This document shows, piece after piece, positions 1 through 6,341 of a stretch of DNA of 15,113 bases (position 1 is its first letter; each line of letters starts with the position of its first letter). The stretch is taken from the NCBI GenBank assembly GCA_002391625.1, contig DGFJ01000043.1:1-15113 (forward strand). The letters are read 5' to 3'. Made by a program: the position numbers and the translations under genes. The notes under the pieces are model-generated. The model searched no databases and had not been told where the DNA came from. It saw only the letters and a program-made list of their open reading frames with translations. This DNA comes from Ruminococcaceae bacterium UBA3903 (GTDB lineage: Bacteria; Bacillota; Clostridia; Oscillospirales; Acutalibacteraceae).

Positions 1-303
1 GGTATATACGGCAGCCAAACAAAGGCCTGCTTAGTAGGAGCATTACAATGTATAATCGGATGTGCCGCAGACGGCATCTTTGGACCTGTTACAAGGTCTA
101 GGTGTCCAAACGTTGCCAAGGGTGCAGCTGGCGACATTGTATATGTACTACAGGGCTTATTAATATGCAACGGATATAAGCTTGCTTTCGATGGTGAATT
201 TGGCACTGAAACCTACAACGCTGTATGTGCATATCAAAAGACTAATAATTTATCAGTGGATGGCATAGCAGGTCCTAACACCTTTGCAAAGCTATGTAGC
301 TAA
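1..303 (+). CDS. Endolysin C-terminal part, peptidoglycan-binding repeats (partial, 5' end outside window)
   Basis: The open frame enters at base 1 and stops at TAA 301-303, giving 100 residues with no start in the window. It shows repeated PG_binding_1-type signatures: GIYGSQTKA near the left edge, DGIFGPVTR at about residues 25-33, FDGEFGTETYNAV at about 68-80 and DGIAGPNTF at about 88-96. These DG-x-[FA]-G-x-x-T motifs are the usual peptidoglycan-binding fold of phage and spore lytic enzymes. The catalytic domain (amidase, muramidase or peptidase) would lie upstream and cannot be seen. Because an XhlA-like protein and a holin follow directly, I read it as the phage endolysin of a lysis cassette rather than a spore-cortex hydrolase. 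The family call is firm; the enzymatic class is unknown. Confidence 0.8.
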   Translation, partial: GIYGSQTKACLVGALQCIIGCAADGIFGPVTRSRCPNVAKGAAGDIVYVLQGLLICNGYKLAFDGEFGTETYNAVCAYQKTNNLSVDGIAGPNTFAKLCS

Positions 304-326
304 TATAAAAAGGAGGCTAAACCTAT

Positions 327-626
327 ATGGATAAAATGACACCAACAGACTGGGTTGCCCTGTTATCAGTATTTGGTATGGTGCTGTCAATAGTTGTATC
401 TATTGTAACAATATCAAGCCGAGGTCGAAACAAGGCAGCGGATGACGCAGAGCTAAAAAACGATGTTAAACATATTAAGCTACAGGTGGACGATACAGCC
501 AGCGAGATAAAAGCACTTAATAGTAAAGTTGGGAACATTGAAAACAGAGTAACAGCGGTGGAGCAGTCTTGCAAGTCTGCCCACCACCGCATTGACCGTA
601 TAGAAAAAATCGAAAGTGAGGAATAA
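327..626 (+). CDS. XhlA-like phage lysis-associated protein (membrane helix plus coiled coil)
   Basis: 99 residues. An N-terminal hydrophobic helix at about residues 9-29 (WVALLSVFGMVLSIVVSIVT) is followed by a charged, heptad-like region at about 40-95 (aspartate/lysine rich, HIKLQVDDTASEIKAL and IENRVTAVEQ), typical of a coiled coil. This membrane-anchor plus coiled-coil layout, about 90-100 residues long and between an endolysin and a holin, fits the XhlA/hemolysin-type accessory lysis proteins of Gram-positive phages. A strong AGGAGG at 311-316 supports the ATG at 327. The gene starts 23 bases after the endolysin stop and ends 2 bases before the holin start, so the three are one transcription unit. 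Sequence alone does not separate XhlA from generic phage coiled-coil membrane proteins. Confidence 0.65.
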   Translation: MDKMTPTDWVALLSVFGMVLSIVVSIVTISSRGRNKAADDAELKNDVKHIKLQVDDTASEIKALNSKVGNIENRVTAVEQSCKSAHHRIDRIEKIESEE

Positions 627-628
627 CA

Positions 629-829
629 ATGAGCGAAAAAACAAGAGCGTGGCTAAAAGCTGCGGGCATAAGAGCAATTAAAACCGTTGCACAAACAGCA
701 GTGGCAACAATAGGCGTATCCGCTGTAATGTCTGATGTAAATTGGATTGCTGTAGGCTCGGCAAGTTTACTTGCTGGTGTACTGTCAGTGCTGACTTCGA
801 TTGCAGGTCTGCCAGAAATACAAGAATAA
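629..829 (+). CDS. Phage holin, r1t-like family
   Basis: 66 residues with two hydrophobic segments: about 16-34 (IRAIKTVAQTAVATIGVSA) and about 39-60 (WIAVGSASLLAGVLSVLTSI), joined by a short turn VMSDVN. The pattern R-A-I-K-T-x-A-Q-T-A, then D-V-N-W, then S-x-L-T-S-I is the hallmark of the small Lactococcus phage r1t-type holins. These form membrane lesions that release the endolysin to the wall. The ATG at 629 is preceded by GAGGAA (about 618-623) inside the end of the XhlA-like gene. The position last in the endolysin/XhlA/holin cassette, followed by a terminator, fits the end of a prophage late operon. Confidence 0.85.
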   Translation: MSEKTRAWLKAAGIRAIKTVAQTAVATIGVSAVMSDVNWIAVGSASLLAGVLSVLTSIAGLPEIQE

Positions 830-841
830 CTGCATATAATT

Positions 842-891
842 AGCCCCCAGCCGCTCATATTGAGTAGTTGAGGGCTGTTTTTCGTTTTTTT
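842..891 (+). terminator. Rho-independent terminator of the prophage lysis operon
   Basis: AGCCC at 842-846 pairs with GGGCT at 872-876, with an inner hairpin CTCA-TAT-TGAG at 854-864 and a few extra pairs between them. The tail GTTTTTCGTTTTTTT runs from 877 to 891. It lies 13 bases after the holin stop. Confidence 0.8.
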
Positions 892-904
892 GAAAAAAGT
901 TTTT

Positions 905-926
905 TGACGAGTATTTGACGAGTATT
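905..926 (+). repeat. Tandem 11-bp direct repeat near prophage end
   Basis: TGACGAGTATT occurs twice back to back (905-915 and 916-926), a spacing of one DNA helical turn. It lies between the last phage gene and the tRNA genes. Paired direct repeats near an attachment site are the usual form of arm-type integrase binding sites; that role is inferred, not shown. Confidence 0.6.
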
Positions 927-979
927 CTTAATGTATTATTGTGTATTTTTGCACATTTTTACGAACAAACAGCAAAAAC

Positions 980-1025
980 AAAAACCGCACTGCATAGCCA
1001 CAAATGGCTTTACAATGCGGTTTTT
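980..1025 (-). terminator. Terminator downstream of tRNA-Pro (possibly bidirectional)
   Basis: AAAAACCGCA at 980-989 pairs with TGCGGTTTTT at 1016-1025, with an inner hairpin AGCCA-CAAA-TGGCT at 996-1009. The A-tract on the left and T-tract on the right give a U-tail in both directions. It can therefore end the tRNA transcript from the right and any readthrough from the phage from the left. Confidence 0.75.
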
Positions 1026-1038
1026 TAAATATGATTTT

Positions 1039-1115
1039 TGGCCGAGGCGACAGGATTTGAACCTGCGGCATCTACGTCCCGAACGTAGCACTCTACCAAA
1101 CTGAGCTACGCCTCG
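1039..1115 (-). tRNA. tRNA-Pro, anticodon CGG
   Basis: On the minus strand the acceptor stem CGAGGCG (1115-1109) pairs with CGCCTCG (1049-1043). The anticodon stem CTACG/CGTAG encloses the loop TTCGGGA, so the anticodon is CGG, reading proline codon CCG. The T arm is GCAGG-TTCAAAT-CCTGT. The CCA end is encoded (complement of TGG at 1039-1041). The discriminator base is G73 (complement of C1042), whereas bacterial proline tRNAs usually carry A73. All cloverleaf arms are intact. The tRNA 3' end points at the prophage. Confidence 0.95.
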
Positions 1116-1146
1116 TTATTTTACGGGTACTAAAAATGTTATAATG

Positions 1147-1180
1147 TTAAAAACAAGCTCCGAAAAATCGAAGCTTGTTT
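1147..1180 (-). terminator. Terminator downstream of tRNA-Gln
   Basis: AAACAAGCT at 1151-1159 pairs with AGCTTGTTT at 1172-1180, with inner CGA/TCG pairs. Read on the minus strand, the stem ends in a run of T bases (complement of the A run at 1149-1153). It sits between tRNA-Gln and tRNA-Pro, so tRNA-Pro depends on readthrough or on a weak promoter of its own. Confidence 0.7.
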
Positions 1181-1183
1181 CAG

Positions 1184-1257
1184 TGGCTGCGGAACAAGGA
1201 TTCGAACCCAGACAAACAGAGTCAGAGTCTGCCGTGCTACCATTACACAATTCCGCA
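1184..1257 (-). tRNA. tRNA-Gln, anticodon CTG
   Basis: On the minus strand the acceptor stem TGCGGAA (1257-1251) pairs with TTCCGCA (1194-1188). The discriminator is G and an encoded CCA follows (1186-1184). The D arm is GTGTAATGGTAGCAC. The anticodon stem GCAGA/TCTGT encloses the loop CTCTGAC, giving anticodon CTG for glutamine codon CAG. The T arm carries GGTTCGAATCC. All elements are canonical. Confidence 0.95.
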
Positions 1258-1287
1258 ATATTTCTGCTGACACAATCAGCAATATTT

Positions 1288-1315
1288 ATTATATAGGATT
1301 TTAACCAGATGTCAA
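1288..1315 (-). promoter_or_regulatory. Sigma-A promoter for the tRNA genes
   Basis: On the minus strand a perfect -35 TTGACA (1315-1310) lies 16 bases from a perfect -10 TATAAT (1293-1288), about 30 bases upstream of tRNA-Gln. A short hairpin, TGCTGA/TCAGCA (1265-1281), lies between the promoter and the tRNA 5' end and would be part of the precursor leader. Confidence 0.85.
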
Positions 1316-1348
1316 GACTTTTTTTAAAATAATTTTAGAAAAGTAAAT

Positions 1349-1410
1349 TTATTTTGTTTAATGTGGTTTTATGTTACCTTATTTTGTTGAATGTGGTCGC
1401 TGAATGTGAT
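1349..1410 (+). repeat. Phased direct repeats upstream of the zinc-ribbon protein gene
   Basis: TTATTTTGTTTAATGTGGT at 1349-1367 is repeated with a single change (T to G at its eleventh base) at 1379-1397, a period of exactly 30 bp, or about three helical turns. A shorter third copy, GAATGTGAT, is at 1402-1410. The second copy overlaps the likely -35 region. The arrangement looks like cooperative binding sites for a regulator. Confidence 0.65.
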
Positions 1411-1415
1411 ACACT
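1387..1415 (+). promoter_or_regulatory. Candidate promoter with extended -10 for the 1503 gene
   Basis: TTGAAT (1387-1392), a 17-base spacer and TACACT (1410-1415) with TGA immediately before it, which is an extended -10 form. The -35 lies inside the second phased repeat and the third repeat lies in the spacer. It is a moderate match to sigma-A. Confidence 0.4.
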
Positions 1416-1502
1416 TAAGTAGTTAAATATACAAAAAATTGTTTTCCTAGTATGCGTTAAAATTACCTTTGGTATTCTTTGATATAAGGGAAGGGACAAA
1501 AA

Positions 1503-2027
1503 ATGAGCTACTGTAAAAAATGCAACTACTTTTCAAAAGATGATATAGACAGATGTCCTAATTGTAAGCAGTACATGGTTAAGGAAGCACCAGAAAATGA
1601 TGCCCCTGTTATTGCCATTCGCACAGCAGGTATTGAGCATGAACGTATAACTGCGGCGTTACAGGACAGCAAAATTCCATTTTCTGAACGCTTTGCACGT
1701 AAACAAGCGTCGGCAAATGTGGTTACTGGTGTAAACTCTGCCAGCGTTGATATTATTGTGAACTATAAGGATTATGAAAAAACATATGATTTACTTGTTG
1801 GCATAGGTGCTATAAAGCTAGATGGCGAGGAAATTATAGATGAGGTTGACGAGAAGCAGCCTGTCAAAAAAAGTGTCCGTCCAGGTGAGGAAGAGTTTGA
1901 GGAAATGAGTACCCGAAAAAGAATCATCGTTCGCATTTTATCAGCTATTTTATTTATAGTAGTTGTATGGGGCGTTGTAGTTGGGGTGGATTATGTTATG
2001 GCTCTGGTTAAGGGTTTGTTTATTTAA
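1503..2027 (+). CDS. Zinc-ribbon membrane protein of unknown function
   Basis: 174 residues. The N-terminus is a zinc ribbon with C4-x2-C7 and C18-x2-C21 (CKKC and CPNC). Residues about 33-105 form a compact alpha/beta region starting PVIAIRTAGIEHERITAALQ, which resembles the DUF2007-like fold described as a putative signal transducing domain; that match is by eye only. An acidic linker (about 108-134) follows, then RKRIIVRILSAILFIVVVWG and further hydrophobic residues to about 170, a single C-terminal membrane segment with the bulk of the protein probably in the cytoplasm. GGGAAGGGA lies 6-14 bases before the ATG at 1503. It is a single gene behind phased repeats. I do not recognise a named family and assign no function. 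Confidence 0.75.
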   Translation: MSYCKKCNYFSKDDIDRCPNCKQYMVKEAPENDAPVIAIRTAGIEHERITAALQDSKIPFSERFARKQASANVVTGVNSASVDIIVNYKDYEKTYDLLVGIGAIKLDGEEIIDEVDEKQPVKKSVRPGEEEFEEMSTRKRIIVRILSAILFIVVVWGVVVGVDYVMALVKGLFI

Positions 2028-2102
2028 TGGGTACACTAAAATTAAATAGATTTCACTCATGAAGCTATTAAAGCATTTGCTTTGTTATATTTAGTGTTAA
2101 TC

Positions 2103-2131
2103 TTAATCATAATTACAAATGCTATTATAAT
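2103..2131 (+). promoter_or_regulatory. Sigma-A promoter for metY
   Basis: TTAATC (2103-2108), 17 bases, then TATAAT (2126-2131), 31 bases before the start codon. Upstream, an 8-base inverted repeat, ACACTAAA (2033-2040) with TTTAGTGT (2090-2097), encloses a small hairpin AAAGC-ATTT-GCTTT (2070-2083). The leader is too short for a SAM riboswitch or T-box. Confidence 0.6.
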
Positions 2132-2162
2132 TATAAATTTACTTTGAAAGGAATGTATATTG

Positions 2163-3431
2163 ATGTATAAGTTAGATACAAAATGCGTGCAGTCAGGCTA
2201 TCAGCCAAAGAATGGAGAAGCTAGGGTTGTGCCTATCGTTCAAAGCACAACATACAAATACGATAGTGCTGAAACAATGGGTAAGCTTTTTGATTTGGAG
2301 GAGGATGGGTTCTTTTATACCCGTCTAGGTAATCCAACATTGAACGCAGTAGAAATGAAAATAGCTGATCTGGAAGGTGGCGTGGGTGCTATGCTGACAG
2401 CCTCTGGTATGTCAGCATCCTTGATTGCTGTTACTAATATTTGCAAAGCTGGTGACCATGTTGTTTGTGCGGCGGCTGTTTACGGCGGTACATTTAATCT
2501 GTTTAATAAAACTCTTCGTGATTTAGGTATTGACTTTACGTTTGTATTGCCGTCAGCAACAGCAGAGGAGCTAAACGCTGCTTTTAAGGATAATACTCGT
2601 GCAGTATTTACTGAAAGCCTGTCAAACCCATCCTTGGATGTTACAGATATTGAAATGTATGCTAACGCAGCACATAGCCATAAGGTTCCTTTGATTATTG
2701 ATAATACCTTTCCAACACCTATTAACTGCCGCCCCTTTGAATTTGGTGCTGATATTATCGTTCATTCTACTTCAAAATATATGGATGGACACGCTGTAGC
2801 TTTAGGCGGTGTGGTTGTTGATAGTGGTAACTTTAACTGGGATAATGGTAATTATCCAATGCTAACCACACCTGATGAAACATATCATGGCGTTATATAC
2901 ACTAAACAATTTGGTAAAGCTGCTTATATGGCAAAGGCAAGGGTTCACCTAATGCGTGACCTTGGACCTCAGGCTTCTCCGCAAAATGCATTTTTACTTG
3001 ACTTAGGTTTGGATACATTAGCGTTAAGAATGGAGCGTCATTGTTCCAATGCACAAAAGGTTGCAGAGTTCTTAGAGGATAACAAAAATGTAGAGTGGGT
3101 AAATTATCCAGGATTAAAAAGTAATAAATATTATGATATAGCAAAGAAGTATATGCCAAATGGCAGCTGCGGGGTTATCTCATTTGGCGTAAAGGGCGGC
3201 AGAGAAAATGCTGCCAAGGTAATGGAGGCACTGCATCTGGCAGCTATCGTAATACACGTGGCAGATGTGCGTACCTGTGTGCTGCACCCAGCCAGCACTA
3301 CTCATCGTCAGCTTTCAGACAAACAGCTGGATGATGCAGGTATAAGCCCAAATATGATTAGATTGTCGGTAGGTATAGAAAATTCAGAGGACATTATAGC
3401 AGACTTTAAACAAGCCCTAGAGAAGATTTGA
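2163..3431 (+). CDS. metY: O-acetylhomoserine sulfhydrylase (PLP-dependent Cys/Met metabolism enzyme)
   Basis: 422 residues from the ATG at 2163 (a TTG at 2160 is also in frame; AAAGGA at 2147-2152 serves either). It belongs to the Cys/Met metabolism PLP-enzyme family (gamma-elimination/replacement). The PLP lysine is K205 in STSKYMDGH; TRLGNPT, ASGMSA and DNTFPTP are the usual PLP and substrate loops. The C-terminal HVADVRTCVLHPASTTHRQL block, with SPNMIRLSVGIE, is the form typical of O-acetylhomoserine sulfhydrylases (homocysteine from O-acetylhomoserine and sulfide). Methionine gamma-lyase and cystathionine gamma-synthase share the fold, and residues near RTCVLHP deviate slightly from the common RTGVLHP, so the substrate is likely but not certain. 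Length is normal for MetY. The next gene abuts the stop codon, indicating co-transcription. Confidence 0.85.
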   Translation: MYKLDTKCVQSGYQPKNGEARVVPIVQSTTYKYDSAETMGKLFDLEEDGFFYTRLGNPTLNAVEMKIADLEGGVGAMLTASGMSASLIAVTNICKAGDHVVCAAAVYGGTFNLFNKTLRDLGIDFTFVLPSATAEELNAAFKDNTRAVFTESLSNPSLDVTDIEMYANAAHSHKVPLIIDNTFPTPINCRPFEFGADIIVHSTSKYMDGHAVALGGVVVDSGNFNWDNGNYPMLTTPDETYHGVIYTKQFGKAAYMAKARVHLMRDLGPQASPQNAFLLDLGLDTLALRMERHCSNAQKVAEFLEDNKNVEWVNYPGLKSNKYYDIAKKYMPNGSCGVISFGVKGGRENAAKVMEALHLAAIVIHVADVRTCVLHPASTTHRQLSDKQLDDAGISPNMIRLSVGIENSEDIIADFKQALEKI

Positions 3432-3433
3432 TT

Positions 3434-4093
3434 ATGAATTTAAAACAGCTTACAATTATATATGGTCATTACGGTTGTGGGAAAACAAACCTATCTCTTA
3501 ATTTAGCCCTAGACTGTGCAAAGCAAGGGAATAGGGTTACAATTGTAGATTTAGATATAGTAAATCCATATTTTCGTAGCTCTGACTATAAAACGCAGCT
3601 GGCAGAGAAGGGGATAGATGTTATTTGTCCTAGCTTTGCAGGGACTAATTTGGATACACCTGCCTTATCACCTAGAATATACAGTGCTTTTGAAAATAAG
3701 GACAGCCATATTATATTAGATGTTGGCGGTGATGATGCTGGTGCTTACGCATTAGGGCGTTTTAGAAAAAATATTCAGGATTATGGTGACTACTCCGCTT
3801 ATTATATCATAAATAAATATCGTAACTTCACTACTACTCCAGCTGATGCTGAACAAATTTGTAGTGAGATTGTTTCTGCCTGTGGCATAACTCCCACAGG
3901 GGTCATTAACAATTCTCATTTACAGAGCTTAACAACAGTGGATGATGTACAAAAGGCCTATTCCTATGGTGAGGAAACAGCTAAGCTTTTAGGTGTACCA
4001 TTAACGGCAACAACAGCACCTAAAAATATAGCTGACAGCGTTGTGGGTGATAATATTTTTCCAGTAGATATTATAGTTAAGCCGCCATTTTAA
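3434..4093 (+). CDS. ParA/MinD/CobQ-like P-loop ATPase of unknown role
   Basis: 219 residues from the ATG at 3434, preceded by GAGAAG at about 3421-3425; an in-frame TTG at 3428 overlaps the metY stop. Walker A is GHYGCGKT at residues 11-18 at the end of the first strand. VDLDIVNPYFRS (38-49) is the switch-like strand with two aspartates, and ILDVGG (94-99) is the Walker B-like strand. This is the SIMIBI class, related to MinD, ParA and CobQ. It has no membrane-targeting tail or DNA-binding domain. Proteins with the GHYG-x-GKTN and DIVNPYFR signatures are widespread in Clostridia and, from memory, often sit next to 2-oxoacid:ferredoxin oxidoreductase genes, as here. A role in cofactor or iron-sulfur maturation is a guess. 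Confidence 0.8.
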   Translation: MNLKQLTIIYGHYGCGKTNLSLNLALDCAKQGNRVTIVDLDIVNPYFRSSDYKTQLAEKGIDVICPSFAGTNLDTPALSPRIYSAFENKDSHIILDVGGDDAGAYALGRFRKNIQDYGDYSAYYIINKYRNFTTTPADAEQICSEIVSACGITPTGVINNSHLQSLTTVDDVQKAYSYGEETAKLLGVPLTATTAPKNIADSVVGDNIFPVDIIVKPPF

Positions 4094-4124
4094 TTGATAG
4101 TAAATTCCTTAATACGGCTTAGCT

Positions 4125-4194
4125 GGCATTTGTTTTGCAGAATTTTTTACTCCATTAATTGTGAACGGACAGCAAATTCTGCAATACATTTGCC
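4125..4194. repeat. Large imperfect inverted repeat between the ATPase gene and the oxidoreductase operon
   Basis: A 21-base left arm (4125-4145) and a 21-base right arm (4174-4194) are complementary except for three positions, around a 28-base loop. The inner 11 pairs are perfect: TTGCAGAATTT (4135-4145) with AAATTCTGCAA (4174-4184). A second, competing pairing exists outside: TACGGC (4113-4118) with GCCGTA (4192-4197). There is no T-run after either arm, so it is not an ordinary terminator. A structured leader RNA or a remnant of a small inverted-repeat element are both possible. Confidence 0.75.
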
Positions 4195-4249
4195 GTAAAC
4201 GTAATTAATAGCTTAATAAGTTATCCTGCCCATAAGGGCTGATTAACAA

Positions 4250-4255
4250 TATAAT
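4250..4255 (+). promoter_or_regulatory. Candidate -10 box of the oxidoreductase operon
   Basis: TATAAT lies 25 bases before the ferredoxin start, behind a small GCCC-ATAA-GGGC hairpin (4228-4239). No good -35 is seen at 16-18 bases upstream, so either an activator is needed or the operon reads through from upstream. The ribosome binding site AAGGAAAGGA is at 4261-4270. Confidence 0.3.
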
Positions 4256-4279
4256 ATACAAAGGAAAGGAACGACAATT

Positions 4280-4486
4280 ATGGCAAAGATAGAAGTAAAC
4301 GAAAATCTTTGTAAAGGTTGTGGTATGTGTGTAAACGCCTGCCCCAAAAAGATTATCGCTTTGGATACAGACAAAATTAATGCCAAAGGCTACCATCCTG
4401 CAAAATTAATAGATGCAGAAAAATGTACTGGTTGTACCTCATGTGCTATTATGTGTCCTGATGTTGCAATTACAGTTAGCAGATAA
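4280..4486 (+). CDS. 2-oxoacid:ferredoxin oxidoreductase delta (ferredoxin) subunit
   Basis: 68 residues carrying two complete [4Fe-4S] motifs: C11-x2-C14-x2-C17-x3-C21-P and C49-x2-C52-x2-C55-x3-C59-P, the bacterial 2[4Fe-4S] ferredoxin fold. In four-subunit 2-oxoacid:ferredoxin oxidoreductases this small subunit passes electrons from the catalytic core to free ferredoxin. AAGGAAAGGA before the ATG supports the start. It is the first gene of the four-gene operon, 38 bases before the alpha subunit. No membrane or export signals, so it is cytoplasmic. Confidence 0.9.
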   Translation: MAKIEVNENLCKGCGMCVNACPKKIIALDTDKINAKGYHPAKLIDAEKCTGCTSCAIMCPDVAITVSR

Positions 4487-4524
4487 TTAGTGTGAAGATT
4501 TATTTTCAGAAAGGAAATGAAGAA

Positions 4525-5586
4525 ATGGCAGAAAGATTTTTAATGAAAGGTAACGAAGCCTTAGCTGAAGCCGCTATTCAAGCCGGCTGTAAGCATTTCT
4601 TTGGTTACCCTATTACGCCACAAACAGAGCTTGCTGCATATATGTCCAAGCGCCTGCCAAAGATTGGCGGAACATACCTACAGGCAGAAAGCGAGCTTGC
4701 AGCCGCCAATATGGTGCTGGGTGCTACCAGCGCTGGTGTGCGTGCAATGACATCCTCTAGCTCACCTGGTATCAGCCTAAAAACAGAGGCTATATCTTAT
4801 ATGGCAGGCAGCGATGTACCTGCTTTAATTATAAATGTACAGCGTGGTGGTCCAGGCCTAGGTGGTATACAGCCATCACAGTCAGATTATTGGCAGGCTA
4901 CAAAAGCACCTGGTCATGGCGATTTACATATCCTTGTATTTGCCCCAGCAACAGTACAGGAAATGGTGAATTTAGTCGGTAAGGCTTTTGACTTGGGTGA
5001 CAAGTACCGTATGCCGGCTATGATTTTAGCTGATGGTATGCTAGGTCAGATGATGGAGCCTGTTGAATTGCCAGACACAATGGAACAACAGCTGCCAGAA
5101 AAGCCATGGGCTACCTGTGGTCATAAAAATGCTAGAAAGCATAACGTTATTAATTCTCTGTATCTAACACCACAGGCATTAGAAGAATTGGTAGTGGAAA
5201 GATTTAAACGCTATGAGGTTATAAAGGAAAATGAACAAATGTGGCAGGAATATCGCACAGAAGATGCTGACTATGTTGTAGTAGCCTTTGGTGCGTCCTC
5301 ACGTGTTGCTATGAGTGCTGTTGATACAGCTAGAGAGCAGGGTATAAGGGTTGGCTTGCTGCGTCCTATTACGCTGTTCCCGTTCCCAACAAAACCCCTT
5401 AAAAAGCTGGCAGAAACAGCACAAAAGTTTTTATGTGTAGAGATGAACATGGGACAAATGGTAGATGACGTTAGGTTAGCAATTGAATGCAAACGTCCTG
5501 TAGAATTTTTCGGCAGAACAGGTGGTATTATACCAACGCCTGCCGAGGTGCTAAACGAAATTAAAAAGCTAGGAGGTACTAAGTAA
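4525..5586 (+). CDS. vorB: 2-oxoacid:ferredoxin oxidoreductase alpha subunit (VorB/KorA type)
   Basis: 353 residues from the ATG at 4525, chosen because AAAGGA at about 4510-4515 is well spaced to it; an in-frame GTG at 4492 has no ribosome site and would add 11 residues. The sequence begins MAERFLMKGNEALAEAAIQA, then GYPITPQTELAAYM (about 27-40), QAESELAAANMVLGA, SSSSPGISLK, NVQRGGPGLGG and SQSDYWQATK, the pyrimidine-binding domain of the alpha subunit. The second domain near residue 245 onward (DADYVVVAFG, GLLRPITLFPFP) is the usual transketolase-C-like domain. It oxidises a 2-oxoacid and CoA to acyl-CoA. The strongest resemblance is to clostridial 3-methyl-2-oxobutanoate (VorB) subunits, but substrate (branched-chain versus 2-oxoglutarate) cannot be settled by eye. 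Confidence 0.85.
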   Translation: MAERFLMKGNEALAEAAIQAGCKHFFGYPITPQTELAAYMSKRLPKIGGTYLQAESELAAANMVLGATSAGVRAMTSSSSPGISLKTEAISYMAGSDVPALIINVQRGGPGLGGIQPSQSDYWQATKAPGHGDLHILVFAPATVQEMVNLVGKAFDLGDKYRMPAMILADGMLGQMMEPVELPDTMEQQLPEKPWATCGHKNARKHNVINSLYLTPQALEELVVERFKRYEVIKENEQMWQEYRTEDADYVVVAFGASSRVAMSAVDTAREQGIRVGLLRPITLFPFPTKPLKKLAETAQKFLCVEMNMGQMVDDVRLAIECKRPVEFFGRTGGIIPTPAEVLNEIKKLGGTK

Positions 5587-6341
5587 TGGCAGTAGTATTT
5601 GAAAAGCCAAAGGCACTTACAGATGTACCTTTTCATTATTGCCCAGGCTGCACACATGGCATTATCCATAGATTAGTAGCAGAGGTAATTGATGAATTAG
5701 GCATAGAGGGTAATACGGTAGGTGTATCACCTGTTGGTTGTGCAGTTATGAACTATGACTATTTTGGTTGTGATATGGTAGAGGCACCGCATGGCAGGGC
5801 ACCTGCAGTGGCAACAGGCTTAAAAAGAGCAATTCCAGAAAACATTGTTTTCACATATCAGGGCGACGGTGACCTAGCTGCTATTGGTACAGCGGAAACA
5901 GTACACAGCGCTACTCGTGGTGAAAACATTACGGTTATATTTGTAAATAACACTATTTATGGTATGACAGGAGGTCAAATGGCACCTACATCATTGCCAG
6001 GGCAGATTACACAAACAACACCATATGGCAGAGATGTGAACTCGGCTGGTTACCCAGTTAGAGTATGTGAAATGCTGTCAACACTGGACGGCGTTGCCTT
6101 GGCACAGCGTGTGGCAGTAGACAATGTTAAAAACGTTATGGCGGCTAAAAAAGCTATTAAAAAAGGCTTCCAAAATCAAATAGATAAAAAGGGCTTTTCT
6201 ATAATAGAGGTTCTTTCCACTTGTCCTACAAACTGGGGCTTAGACCCAATTTCTTCACTTGACTGGCTGCGTGATAATATGATGCCATATTATCCTTTAG
6301 GCGTTTACAAGGATGAGGAGAAAGGAGCTAGAATAAAATGA
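5586..6341 (+). CDS. vorA: 2-oxoacid:ferredoxin oxidoreductase beta subunit (thiamine diphosphate binding)
   Basis: 251 residues, overlapping the alpha stop by one base (TAATG). Thiamine diphosphate binding: GDGD at 93-96 with AAIGTAE, and NNTIYGMTGGQ at 121-131, the GDG...NN motif of the family. Four cysteines fit the proximal [4Fe-4S] cluster ligands of the beta subunit: C19 and C22 (CPGC), C52 (PVGC) and C213 (STCP). The HYCPGCTHG start and APHGRAPAVATG stretch are standard. It holds the cofactor and the electron-exit cluster and works with the alpha subunit in the cytoplasm. Tight overlap on both sides implies translational coupling and equal stoichiometry. Nothing looks broken. Confidence 0.87.
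   Translation: MAVVFEKPKALTDVPFHYCPGCTHGIIHRLVAEVIDELGIEGNTVGVSPVGCAVMNYDYFGCDMVEAPHGRAPAVATGLKRAIPENIVFTYQGDGDLAAIGTAETVHSATRGENITVIFVNNTIYGMTGGQMAPTSLPGQITQTTPYGRDVNSAGYPVRVCEMLSTLDGVALAQRVAVDNVKNVMAAKKAIKKGFQNQIDKKGFSIIEVLSTCPTNWGLDPISSLDWLRDNMMPYYPLGVYKDEEKGARIK

Noticed and set aside
517..858. Minus-strand frame across the holin and terminator
   Set aside because: It runs through the phage terminator and opposite two clear phage genes; cysteine-rich shadow translation.
2028..2162. SAM riboswitch or T-box ahead of metY
   Set aside because: The gap is short, the promoter sits 31 bases before the gene, and none of the conserved S-box or T-box motifs are visible.
5271..5669. Minus-strand reading frames across the oxidoreductase genes and elsewhere
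   Set aside because: They lie opposite strongly supported genes, lack ribosome sites and show no recognisable domain.
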